The notes below the pieces were generated by a model. That model was not told where the DNA came from. It searched no databases and saw only the letters and a program-made list of their open reading frames with translations. Positions 11,571 through 22,083 of a DNA stretch of 64,000 bases are shown here, one piece after another (the stretch's first letter is position 1; every line of letters starts with the position of its first letter). Position numbers and translations under genes: made by a program. Location of the stretch: positions 179,501-243,500 of the forward strand of contig JAKOGI010001350.1 of the NCBI GenBank assembly GCA_029747015.1, given 5' to 3'. Origin of the DNA: Carnegiea gigantea. Taxonomy: Eukaryota > Streptophyta > Magnoliopsida > Caryophyllales > Cactaceae.

Positions 11571-11695
11571 AAGACGTATGAAGATGTAAGGAGATTTAAG
11601 AAGATGTAAGGAGATTTAAGAAAATGTAAGGAGATGTAAGGATTATGTTAAAGATGTAAGGAGATGTAAGAAGCTGTAAGGAGATGTAAGCTTCT
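11571..11695 (+). repeat. Right subterminal TGTAAGNAG repeat array
   Basis: There are about ten units (GATGTAAGGAG, ATTTAAGAAG, GCTGTAAGGAG) ending roughly 35 bp from the right terminal repeat, in the same orientation as the left array. Confidence 0.75.
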
Positions 11696-11823
11696 AGCTA
11701 AATCCTAAAAAACGCGAAATAGAACAGGGCCAAAGTCGTTAAATTCCAAGCCACGGACATACATGCTTTTCTTTGTTTTGGGGGAAGGCGGCACGAATAC
11801 AACTATATTTTTATATTCACATT

Positions 11824-12046
<223 letters not shown>

Positions 12047-12300
12047 TGTTAGAGGATAAACCTATTCCTAAGCCTTCAACCATCAGCTTAACCTTTCAAT
12101 TGAGATGGTTCTTGAACATGGTATTAGAGCCATTCTGAGCGAAAGGCCTCAAGTTCGAATCTTTGCGGCCCCCATATTGATTTATTGCATAAGGTAGAAG
12201 GAGCATTTGCAGCATCCATGCTTCAAGCCCAAAAGGACATTCGCGTGAGGGGGTGTTTTAGAGACGATAAACCTATTCCTAAATCTTCAACCATCAGCAT
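12047..12300 (+). mobile_element. TRIM retrotransposon, 3' LTR truncated
   Basis: This is a miniature LTR element. A 72-bp LTR (12047-12118, starting TGTTAGAGGATAAACC and ending GAACA) is followed directly by the primer site TGGTATTAGAGCC (12119-12131). About 120 bp of non-coding interior follows, then the purine tract GTGAGGGGG (12245-12253). A second LTR begins at 12254 (TGTTTTAGAGACGATAAACC) and matches the first as far as CATCAGC, near 12299. After that the match stops, so the 3' LTR is truncated. The overall plan is the TRIM type: short LTRs, primer site, purine tract and no coding. Confidence 0.75.
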
Positions 12301-13150
12301 ACTACAACTACCTAAGTCCTGTCGGGAACTTCTGTTATACTTGCAATTCATCCGTATCTGATCATGCTCGGTCCCCTTCACTCAACGACCTATATGTAGT
12401 TGAAATTATTGACTATTTCACGAGGATACTGTTCATCATGCCAACAGTTCGTTTTGGGCAAGAAAGCAATAGTAAATTTGTCTTATGCGGTTTGGCATTT
12501 AATTCCTGAAGAAGTTGAATGCAATTTCTCTTTTCCTTGAGGCTCAAGGCCTAGTTAATGTTCTTTGTTTCCACCAGCCCGGAATTTTTCTTCTCTTCTT
12601 TTAACACTGGCGCCTTTATCTGGTCCAAGTACTGGAATACTCCATTGATAAATATTTTCGTACTCTACGTTTTTGGATAAATATTTTTGAGACTATATAG
12701 GTTTGGATAATTATTTTTTGAGGTACAATTATTTGGTTTATAATATTTTTGGAGACAAATATTTATATTTCTGACCTTCAACTTTCTAAAATTATAAATT
12801 GACCCCAAATATACAAATATGATTATCTTTGATGTTTTTTCTTCTTGTAATAATTTTACTTGATGTTAGTTATTACAATCTACTACTTGTGCCATAAATA
12901 TTATATTTTCTGTGATTAGAGGCCCATCATACTTAGCAAAATAATTAAAGCTTGAATAGAGAGTTTCGACCATTATCTGAACATAGTTGGCATTGGACCC
13001 TGGCGTTCCTCCAACTTCCAGTTTGCAGAGATCACAAATCCTGGCTACACCTTCCTTAGATCAAGTACATCACAGATCCATTTCGTTTCCTACATTGAAT
13101 CATAGTCACTAATCATGTTTTTAATCTTTTTAAGGATAGTTAAGCTTCAA
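12301..13150. other. No gene seen; possibly viral leader in its right part
   Basis: This is AT-rich DNA with degenerate repeats of TTTTGGATAAATATTTTT type near 12670-12780. The right part, downstream of the viral polyadenylation signal on the minus strand, could still be viral leader, but I see no motif that proves it. Confidence 0.4.
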
Positions 13151-13213
13151 GTAAGAAATTATAATATTTAAGGCATAAGGCTCGATTGAATAGCATTCCT
13201 CAATGGAAAATTT

Positions 13214-13222
13214 CTTTTATTG
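13214..13222 (-). terminator. Pararetrovirus polyadenylation signal
   Basis: On the minus strand CAATAAAAG contains AATAAA about 160 nt downstream of the expected transcription start. This is the spacing used by caulimovirids, in which transcription passes the signal once to give terminally redundant RNA. Confidence 0.65.
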
Positions 13223-13267
13223 AAAGCTCAAAAGTGAAAATATTATAATGGAAAGATTGAAGAAGGA

Positions 13268-13316
13268 CTTAAACTATTAGGATCACTAGAGTTTTAAACT
13301 ACTAGGATCACTAGAT
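13268..13316 (-). repeat. Short direct repeat in viral R region
   Basis: There are two adjacent copies of a unit containing AGTGATCCTAGTAGTTTAA on the minus strand, differing by one or two bases, between the TATA box and the polyadenylation signal. Confidence 0.7.
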
Positions 13317-13402
13317 ATGCTTGTTTATAGAGTAATAGAGAATCCTGACTTCTCTTTTGTTCAAATATGCTCAAATGACCGTGTCCTTTCTCATCATTCA
13401 GC

Positions 13403-13416
13403 CTCTCCTTTTATAG
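13403..13416 (-). promoter_or_regulatory. Pararetrovirus TATA box
   Basis: On the minus strand CTATAAAAGGAGAG is a strong plant and caulimovirid TATA context. A start about 30 nt downstream would place transcription near 13375. A TGACAAG half-site lies roughly 120 bp upstream, in the place where TGACG-type activator sites usually occur, but it is only a partial match. Confidence 0.65.
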
Positions 13417-13627
13417 ATGGGTTTGGAATATATAAGATACCCTAACGGTTACAGTACATACTGATTTTACACATGGTTACAGTTGCATTCACATGGCTAC
13501 AGTAGACTGCCTTATTTTACAGATCTGACACTTGTCAAAATAGTATAATAATGGAGCAACCACTTTTTAGAGTCTTTTAATGTTAATAAGACTAGTCATC
13601 CATATTGAGATTCTACATTCCCTAATC

Positions 13628-14340
13628 TAGGGGCGTTCATAGTTAGGGTACCCGAACCAAAAAAGATTTCAGTTCAGGTACCCGAAATTTTGGGTGGGCA
13701 AAATGATGAACCGTATTCGAACCAAAATTTTCGGGTGCCCGAAAATTTCGGTTCGGGTTTTTGGTTACCTAATAACCTATTTTTTTCTAAATTTTCTTCT
13801 ATTTCGCCTAATAATTTGTTTATATCCATAATATAATTATTGGTATTTATGTTTTAAAACATTGTCGTATTGTGCCAAATTGTACTTGATATTATTGCAC
13901 AATATTCCAATATGACGTAATACCTTACCACCATTCACATTTCGAGGACTCCACACCCATAAACTCACTAACATCATATTCATGCCCAACACATTGTTTG
14001 AATGCAACAAAGTCTTCTAAAGAACCCAGACATCAAAACAACACAATACAACGAAGTCGAAATATTTGTCTTCTTAAGGCTCAGGGATATTTGATTTATA
14101 AAGTCTTTAAAGAAGTAAAAATTTTAAAAATTTCAAAAATATTTTTAGAAAAGTTTCGGATTTTCAGGTACCTAAACTCTCAAAACGCCCGAACCGTACC
14201 CGAACCAATAACATGAAAAAAATCGTTTCGAGTACCCGAACAAAAATTTTCAAATATTTCGGCTCGGATGCCTGAAATTTTGGGCTGGTAGTAGGTTTTA
14301 GGTTCAGGTAATTGGTTACGGATATTTTGGAACACCCCTA
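13628..14340. mobile_element. hAT-like non-autonomous element (713 bp)
   Basis: The ends are TAGGGGCGTTC at the left and, read inward from the right, TAGGGGTGTTC. They are flanked by an imperfect 8-bp duplication (CCCTAATC at 13620-13627 and CCCTACTT at 14341-14348), as expected for hAT. Both flanks are rich in CCCGAA/TTCGGG motifs that can fold back on each other. No transposase is encoded, and the 72-codon frame at 13998-14216 has no motif. It interrupts the pararetrovirus between its downstream frame and its promoter. Confidence 0.75.
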
Positions 14341-14400
14341 CCCTACTTTGCAATAATATTTTCTAGTCCATCATTACCTAGATAATTATCAAAATCTTTA

Positions 14401-15054
14401 TCAAGTTGAAGATGCTGGATCCCATTTTTCAAATAATTCATATACATATTTCTTTCTTTTCTCTGATAAGAATTTTGCAGCTCTAACATCAAAGAGATAA
14501 TCATAGGCGTCCTCTGAAGTAGCTTCTTCTATCTTCATATATTTGTTGAGCTCATTATGATCGAAAGTAGTATTTCTGTAGTGCATAAGCACTATTCAAC
14601 TTGCTCAATTAATGCCCACATTTGATGGTAAATATTGAAGAAAGCCAAAGGCTCTTGCTAAAGCAAGATTAGTAACTAACTCATGTCGTTCCAGAAACTA
14701 TTCTTGTTGTTGATCAATCGGATTGTCTAAATTAGCTAATTGAACGAAATAATGGGCCAGTTTGGCTTTTCTATTTCCATGCTCAATTAATGCACAATGT
14801 ACCTCCACGTATAGGCATTTAATGTATGGGATTTCTATTGGACCATCAGGAGATGTGAGAATCCAATGGATCATTCTAAACACGCACTGTTGAAATTTCA
14901 TTAGTCTGAACAAGAATGACAATTTTGGATTTGAGATTTCTATAAGATCAGCTACAATTCCATGTTCCCATTCTTTTACGACTGAGTCATTTGGAGAGAT
15001 TGAATTCGCCAGAAAACTAACATTACCAACTCTAGATCTATTGGGAAAGCACAT
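14401..15054 (-). pseudogene. Pararetrovirus downstream frame, unknown function
   Basis: Two open pieces (15054-14698, 118 residues; 14592-14401, 63 residues) lie just downstream of RNase H on the viral strand and appear to be one broken reading frame. The first piece has mixed composition with PDGPIEIPYIKCLYVEVH, and the second is charged (KFLSEKRKKYVYELFEKWD). I recognise no domain. A separate frame after RNase H is known in florendovirus-type genomes, which fits the position, but I assign no function. Confidence 0.5.
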
Positions 15055-15369
15055 TGTTATAGTGCAAGATTCCTAAATATCATAGGAATAATTATGATAG
15101 TAGCCGATATATGTTGCATACCACTCATTGAACCATTTTTCTTGGACATGAGAATTTTTTTTTTTTAATTTCATAGGGACATCTCTGGTAATCAAGTCGT
15201 AACCTTAGAAGGGAAAATATTGGGCTATTAGGTAGGCAGAAGATAGCAGACCAAAATGTGATCTACTTTTTGTATGGAATTTCGAATTATCCGCGATGAC
15301 TTTACTAGAAAGAGAAACCCGTACTAGTAGTAAATAGTAATGGCATTTCATATTAGATTTCCTTCTTTT

Positions 15370-15689
15370 TCAGCAGGGGTTCTGCTCTGATGATCACCAT
15401 TGGCGAGTTCTTGCGTTAAACTATCTCCTAGAGAGTTCTTCGATCCCTGTATATATTCAATAGAAAAGGAAAACTGGTTAAGCCATAATTGCTAATGCAG
15501 GAGTCGTCCTTGTGCTTGCATATTTGATAAATTCCTTTTCACAAAATCAAGTATTCCTTTGCAATCAGTTTGAATAAAAAAAGGTTTTGGGGCTACAGAG
15601 GTTAAGAACTTTTCAATTCCCTTTATGAATGCAACAATTTCTTTCTCCATTGTGGGATGGTTAACATTATGCTTTATTAAAATTTCCAC
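15370..15689 (-). pseudogene. Pararetrovirus RNase H fragment
   Basis: The 65-residue open part includes HPTMEKEIVAFIKGIEKFL and FIQTDCKGILDFVKRNL, the second and third acidic blocks of caulimovirid RNase H. The strand continues through a shift near 15490 to LNQFSFSIEYIQGSKNSLGD and ends near 15370. In the virus, this domain removes RNA from the RNA-DNA hybrid during reverse transcription. Confidence 0.8.
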
Positions 15690-16588
15690 TAAAATATTTA
15701 TAGAGTTTTTCCCCTTCTTTGATTTTAACTACTACACTACAGTGCTCATTGTTAGCATCTGTCTCAAGAATTAAATCATCTCCTTCATTTGGTAAATTAA
15801 GAAACAGGAAGATTTTAATATATCCTTTTAAAGTTTTGAGCAATCTTTGAATTACCAGGGGTCCATGTCCAACTTACTTCTTTGTTGAGTTTCTGCTGCA
15901 ATACCTTTCTCAATTTAGCTAAATCTTTATTGAAATCTGAAGCATAGGTAAGACATCCAAAAAACATTTCTAACTACTTCCTATCTTCAATTTCTTCAAG
16001 GAAATTTTCTATTTTTTCTAGAATATGCTTTTATAGAATAACTTGTCTAACTTTTATCTCTAGACCTAAAAAATTAATTTCTTATTCAGTATAAATGCAC
16101 TTGTTCTTACCGACTATAATACAATGATCAATGCATCCTTAGATGACAACTAAGGCATCGTCTTTTTGTTATTCTATGGTCTTCGAAAAGACAAGAATGG
16201 ATGTAAACCAAACAATAATAATTAAGGTCTTTGAAGATGTTATCCATTCTTCTGTGTAATACTTGAGGTCCGGTTTTTAAGCCAAATGGCATTACTATCT
16301 ACTCAAAACATCCTTGAGGGGCACTAACTGTAGTTAATGGAATATTTTCTTCATTTATTTTTATCTGTCAATATCCGCTTTTACAATCTATTTTCAAGAA
16401 CCAAGAGGTTTCTTGAATTCTATTGAAAATGATTGTTTTGTTAGGAATATAATAACAATCAAAGACAGTATTATCATTAAACTTTTTATAATTTATTACA
16501 ATTCTTACTTTTCCCCTTGTTTTTAAGCATAATTTCTTACCATGAAAGCAGAACCGGTGTGAGGACTCTTGCTATTTCTAATTAATCC
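15690..16588 (-). pseudogene. Pararetrovirus reverse transcriptase, main part
   Basis: Recognisable RT blocks on the minus strand are KVRIVINYKKFND, FLKIDCKSGYWQIKINEENI, PQGCFEWIVMPFGLKTGPQ and LHRRMDNIFKDLNYYCLVYI. The catalytic Y-x-D-D box is destroyed by a small deletion right after LVYI near 16180-16200. Other stops occur upstream (after GSAFMV) and downstream. The domain starts abruptly at 16588, where the Gypsy element inserted. Its missing N-terminal side is at 26305-26563. Confidence 0.85.
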
Positions 16589-16621
16589 TGTAACACCCCG
16601 ACCTCACCGGGTCGTGTTACA
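16589..16621. repeat. Imperfect palindrome at LTR terminus
   Basis: TGTAACA + CGACC on the left pairs with GGGTCG + TGTTACA on the right, leaving a 3-base bulge and a short loop. It is repeated at 22089-22122. It sits at the transcript-side 3' end of each LTR. Confidence 0.75.
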
Positions 16622-17764
16622 CGCCACAGCCTTTCCTTGGGAAAAGATTATTAAGGCAACTTGCTTAAACCTATTTGAAACATAACCTATTAAGACTTAA
16701 TATTTAAAACTTAAGCCAATATAACATAATTGGGTTCTGAGTTTAACCCTAGGGCTAGAAATGTTAGGATTTTCTTAATATCTGGGGCAAAATGGACAGA
16801 GTTTCTCCTAACAACTGACCGTTTCCCAGACTTAAAGCCTTACATTACATCCCTGCAATACATAAAGGTACTGAATAACACCAACAACTCTACGGCTACA
16901 CGCCGGAGTTCACAACTCTACGGGCCACACGCCCGGAGTATACAGAGCTTTCTATTTTTCATAAACCTTACAAGAAGATAAATAATTACATAACCTTACA
17001 AACATAACCAATAATACATAATCATGTCATAATCAAACCAAGCAAGTCCATCCTTATTGCACTCCACGCGTCAGTCACATATCTGTCGATCTGGGGAAAA
17101 AGGGGAAAAGTAATGGGAATGAGCAACCACCGCTCAGTGAGTAATTTACATATTAATTTACGAAAGCCTTTCGTAATTCATTTTACTTGAAGAGCTTCCA
17201 CATAATACATCATATTCGAACCATAACCAAGTGAAGGAATAGTCATACCAAAAAGCTTAACTTTAGAAGAAACCGTAATGCATTGACTTAACATAATAAA
17301 GTTACGTAAACCCAGAAACATAGCATAAAAAGGGTTTTACATATAAGTTTCGCTCACCGAAAATCATACATAGTAACTTATTTACGTAAATGAGAAGACT
17401 AGACTCTTAGAGGCACTTTGTTACTGCCATCCTGGGTCGGCCAAACTCGAGCGGCAACATACGCCTATTCAGATAGGCATCATACTATGCTGAGACATAA
17501 TTTTCATACTTAAACTTCGGGCGGGAATCAAACCACCATCCCTGAATCTATCATAACATAACTTATGTTATACCAGACGGGAACTAAGTCACCACCCCTG
17601 GGTCTCAGACTTAATCTTAAAATTTCTAGAGTAGCTCATCCATGTATACATAACATAACATAATCATTCGTACACATACATACTTATACTTATTCATATA
17701 TATGTCTTAGAAACTTGTAACATTCATAGACATACATACTTAGTAAACAACATGCTTATACTTA

Positions 17765-17765
<1 letters not shown>

Positions 17766-17838
<73 letters not shown>
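17766..17838. repeat. (TA)n tract in left giant LTR
   Basis: This is about 70 bp of uninterrupted TA repeat. The matching tract in the other LTR is about 105 bp, which accounts for much of the length difference between the two LTRs. Confidence 0.95.
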
Positions 17839-17842
<4 letters not shown>

Positions 17843-18059
17843 ATATTTTGAACTCATAACATAAAAACATAATCCTCTTGCAACTTTAGCTTTTAGGCAA
17901 ACAACAAGAAAAGCCTCTTAAAAATCATGGTGAGTCTACTAACTCACGATTCAAAACTTGGGTAGTTAACCAGCATGTACTCCAAAGCTAGGATTCGTAT
18001 ATAATCACCTTCAGTTGCCCTTTTTACGCTCATTTCAATCTTTCAAATGCAAAAGGATG

Positions 18060-19090
18060 AACATGATACAAGCCAAGTTTGCTAACTCATAAATCGACTT
18101 CGTGAATAGCTTAAAAGCTTTTCATAATCGTAATAAATTTGCTAACATGTAAACTAACTTCGTAAAATACGTTTACCAATTCGTAAAACGACTTCGTTTC
18201 TAGCTTAAAAGCTTCATATGAACGTAACACGACTACTAACTTGCAAAGTGACTTCGTTTTTAACTTAAGAAGCTTCTTATAGATGTAAAACGTTTGCTAG
18301 TTTGTGCAACGACTTCATTTCTAACTTAAAAGTTTCGTATAAACGTAATACGTTTATCAACTCGTAAAACGACCTCCTTTTAGACTTAAAAGCTTCTTAT
18401 AAAGGCAATAAGTTGGTTAACACTTAAAATAACTGCACTTTAAACTTAAAAGTTTCTTATAAAGGGAACACGTTTACCAAATCGTAAAATGACTTGGTTT
18501 CCAACTCGAATACTTCGTATAGACATAATAAGTTTACTAAATCATAAAACGGCTTTGTTTTTAACTTAAAAACTTCGTGTAAATGTAATTAGTTTGCTAA
18601 ATCGTAAAACGATTTTGTTTTTAGCTTAAAAGCTTCTTAATAACGTAATACGCTTGTTAGTTTGTAAAACGACTTCGTTTTAAACTTACAAGCTTCTTAT
18701 AAACGAAATAAGGTCTGTTAACACGTAAATCGGCTTCATAAATAACTTAAAGACTTTTTATAAACGTAAAATGTTTACTAAATCGTATAACGACTTAGTT
18801 TCTAACTTAAATGCTTCGTATAAATGTAATAGGGTTGCTAAACCGTAAAACGACTTTGTTTTCAACTTAGACGCTTCGTATAGACGTAATAAGTTTACTA
18901 AATCGTAAAACGATTTCGTTTTCAACTTAGAAGCTACATATAAATGTAATAAGGTTGCTAAATCATAAAACGACTTTGTTTTCAACTTAAAAACTTCTTA
19001 TAAATGTAAAACGATTGCTAACTCATAAAACGACTTCACTTTTTAGCTAAAAAGCTTCTTTTAAACGTAATACGTTTGCTAATCATAGAT
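18060..19090 (-). repeat. 60-bp minisatellite in left giant LTR
   Basis: There are about 17 tandem units with an almost fixed period of 60 bp. A typical unit holds AAAACGACTTCGTTTT (two 7-bp arms around CT), then CAACTTAAAAGCTTC, TTATAAACGTAATA and GTTTGCTAAATCGT. Units differ from each other by roughly 10-25%. Because 60 is a multiple of three, the array yields a meaningless open frame with a 20-residue repeat. Confidence 0.92.
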
Positions 19091-20757
19091 CGAAACTCGT
19101 TTGAGACATAACGTGCTTAGTTAACGTTTAATTCAAACTAAGTTCGAAATCGAAACCCATTTGAGACTTAAATACTTAGTTACCAATAAATGCAAGCTAG
19201 ATTCATTTGAAAATTCCATTTTGAAACTCAAGATGGGTGTAAAAATAAACGAAAGGCTTAAAATGTTTCCAAACTTGCTATCATTCAAAAACTTAAAGCA
19301 CTTGGCTCGTTTATGAGGCAAACATCACTTCATAAATCTTCTATGTAAATGCTTCTTGAAACGTAACGGTTTTACTACCTCTTAACTCGAAACTTCATAA
19401 AGATTCAAGTTTGACCAAAATCTACTGTGAGGCCAACTTATGAAGTAGTGGGTTTTCAAACGCATTAACCCTAGACTAGGTAACCCAAGTTTGTTCAAAT
19501 GAAATAGTTAGTATTTGCAAACTTCTTAAAACCAGGCTTGAATGTACACCAAAACAATAAAGGCTTCTTTTACTTTTATACCACCCTCTTGTATCCCAAA
19601 CGATCTTCATTGCTAACTGGTTTGATATGAAAATAGAAAGCAACTTTAGAGAGTTATATGTAGTTTTAAATCATGAAAGCCGCCATTTTAAAACATCAGG
19701 CAACCTTTCAAGAACAGATTGATACTATCCTGGCATAACAAAAGCTTAATTCATTTGTTTGTCCACACATACAATCGAATTCATACAACGACAATCCAAT
19801 CTGCCAATTCAGTAAACTGATTCGTATAGTTATTATTCGAAATCCATAAAATAGGAGGGATTAAGGATTTACCCACCTCAAATCCAAGCTATATGCGTGC
19901 AAATTGGCTAGATAGAAGCTAAATTCGAACTCCACACACCCAGAAAATCTACTGCCTTCGCTTGAGGTTCGAACACCACCAAACCAGAAACCCTAACTTG
20001 CAATTTCTGATAATTTTAGGCATAATTAAGATGAAATTAGGGTCAGGATCGAATTTATAGAAGAAGAAGAGGTTCAAATTCACCTTGCATGCCCGAAAAC
20101 GGACGGATGTTCGACCGAGCTCGCATCGATTCGCCCCCTGCCTGCGGCCGGTTCTAGCCCAGTCACGCGTGGGGTGGGTCGCCGGCACCTGGTGGGTGTC
20201 GCCTAGGGTCCGGTTTGGTCAAGCGTGTGGCGTGGCAGCGAGGAGAGGAGATGGGGAGGCAGGTGGAGGTTCTCTGGTTGAGGTGTCGTGAGGCAGCGGA
20301 AGCAGAATGAAGAAGATGGAATTGGGGGGGTCGCGTGCCTCGACTGCTTTTGCCCCCTTTCTCTTTTTTTTTGATTTAATTAAACCACAAAACACCAGTC
20401 TATTGTATTATTAATCGAATTCCCAGCATCTAATTCTAAATCGAGATCGTAAATATAATTGTGGGTCAGTTTGCTCGCCCTTGAATATATTAAGGATCGA
20501 TTTAGTAAATTACAGAACTATTCCCAGGGTTCAACAATCTGATCGTATTTGGGATTTGCTTTTGTTGAAACTTCAAGGAATCGAAGGCTTGTCTTGTTGC
20601 ACAACTTTAGACATTTTATTTTTGGGTTTCTGAAGTTGGATAGATCGATAACTTGGGCCATATGGCAGTTGTAGGTTGGTGGATACTAAAATAAAATTTT
20701 CTAATCCAACGGGCATAATATTCATTAAGCAAGTACGACAAGACTCCGGATCTCACA

Positions 20758-20775
20758 TTTCTCCCCTACATATCA
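20758..20775 (-). other. Polypurine tract of giant-LTR Gypsy
   Basis: On the minus strand GTAGGGGAGAAA directly precedes the 3' LTR that starts TGTGAGATCC. Confidence 0.75.
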
Positions 20776-20879
20776 AAAGTTTCGTCCTCGAAACTTATAC
20801 GCTTTGGTCACATGATGCGAAATAAATCCATATATACTTATATAAAGGAAAGTACTTAAAAGGAAGATTTCTTATCAAC

Positions 20880-21855
20880 TTTCATTCACGTCATAGAGCT
20901 GTGAGATTGGTGGAGTCATTTCCTTGCTTGGCAATTTTTGCCGCCTTGCCTACTTGCTGGTTCAGTCCTTTGATTGGCTTGCATGATTTCCTGTACTTTC
21001 TTTGGACATTGGTTTTGGTAATGCCCAATTTCTCCACAGTCACAGCATGCCCCAGTTAATCTTGCACAAGGTCCATTATGGAGCTTGCTACACATCTCAC
21101 ATCGAGGCCTTGGCTCATATGGAGTGCGGTCCTTCTAAGATTGATGATTAGAGTTAGGTTTCCTCCCATTCCCACGTACCCCTGCTTGTGAGCTCTCAAC
21201 CTCATGCTTCCTTTTTCTGTTGCGTAGCTACCTCAGATGCCTCACACTCATCTATAACACGCTCCACTTTGATGGCTTTTTAATACATCATTTGGAGATT
21301 TGGAAAGGTTAGTGCATCCATGTTTGTTTTTAACTTAGCTTTGAGGCCTCTCTCAAACCGTTCCATTTTCATTTCCTCATTCACCACTTGATGAGGAGCA
21401 AACCTACTCAATTCATTAAACTTAGATATATACTCTATAACTGGCATTTTTCCTTACTTTAAGTCCAAAAATTCCTTCTCTTTAGCCCATTTTACCTCCT
21501 TAGGATAGTATTTTGCATCTAATAATCCCTTGAGCTGCGCCCAAGTTAGTGGTTGTTCACCTTCTTTTGGCTTAACGGTATCCCACCAAAAACTAGCATC
21601 TTTCTCAAATAAGTGAGCTGCCTTATAATTGGCAGGACACTCCATGACTTCAAGCAACCCTTCAATCTTCGTCTTCCAGTGCTCACACTGAATTGGGTCC
21701 GACGCTCCATCAAACATAGGTGGCTTAAGCTTCAGAAATTTAATTAGCATCTCTATCCCATCATTTGGAGGTGGACGTGGAGGAGGATTTTGCCTCTCTT
21801 CCGACATATCGTATACTATCTTAACTCCTGCACTCGTAATAAGACTCCAGGTCAC
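20880..21855 (-). pseudogene. Gypsy gag, broken
   Basis: This is a Retrotrans_gag-type capsid protein that would form particles around the element RNA. The open part (21855-21454) has a Pro-rich start (RQNPPPRPPPND), then KLKPPMFDGASDPIQCEHW, KTKIEGLLEVMECP, FEKDASFWWDTVKP and KYYPKEVKWAKEKEF, the usual PPxFxG...W...WW pattern. A stop follows at 21454. The same reading continues as a relic to a CX2CX4HX4C knuckle (CCDCGEIGHYQNQC) near 21010-21055. No protease or polymerase follows before the purine tract. Confidence 0.85.
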
Positions 21856-22070
21856 TTATGTGCGTCATACACATGTATTACTTATAAACGAATCTCCATC
21901 AGCCCCCTCCTAGTAAGCTTACAACAATTTAACACTTAACACTTAACACTTAATATACAACATACATCGCATAGCACATAACACGTAGCACATAACATAT
22001 AACTCTTAGCACATAAAAACATATCGGCGAGTCAAATCTCATTTTCTTTTATCATTTTATAAAACCCTAT

Positions 22071-22083
22071 AGCTCTGATACCA
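22071..22083 (-). other. Primer-binding site of giant-LTR Gypsy
   Basis: On the minus strand TGGTATCAGAGCT, a perfect initiator Met-tRNA complement, lies five bases from the 5' LTR. Confidence 0.85.

Larger units (their letters stand above)
10984..11731. mobile_element. TIR element filled with 10-11 bp repeats
   Basis: The 748-bp element has about 25-bp terminal inverted repeats: GGGCCTGTTCTATTTCGCG at the left and GGCCCTGTTCTATTTCGCG read inward from the right. AAA flanks both ends (10981-10983 and 11732-11734), a 3-bp duplication that fits a PIF/Harbinger-like element although TTA/TAA is more usual. Just inside each end are arrays of TGTAAGGAG/TGTAAGAAG units, in the same direction on both sides (11021-11110 and 11571-11695). 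The middle is AT-rich with no coding frame, so the element is non-autonomous. Confidence 0.75.
16589..20757 (-). repeat. 3' LTR of giant-LTR Gypsy element
   Basis: The 4169-bp LTR has the plus-strand left edge TGTAACACCCCGACC and the right edge CCGGATCTCACA. It contains a terminal palindrome (16589-16621), a (TA)n block (17766-17838), a 60-bp minisatellite (about 18060-19090) and a GC-rich block near 20080-20330. Confidence 0.9.

Noticed and set aside
18758..18985. Open frame with a perfect 20-residue repeat (also 24307-24534)
   Set aside because: The period comes from the 60-bp LTR minisatellite, and the frame has no independent support.
18060..19090. Regular 60-bp repeats considered as a CRISPR array
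   Set aside because: They are tandem units without unique spacers, in a plant LTR, and are duplicated in the second LTR.
20085..20291. Gly/Arg/Val-rich open frame in a GC-rich block (similar at 25639-25839 and on the other strand)
   Set aside because: It lies in the LTR and is not conserved in frame between the two LTR copies; it is composition-driven.
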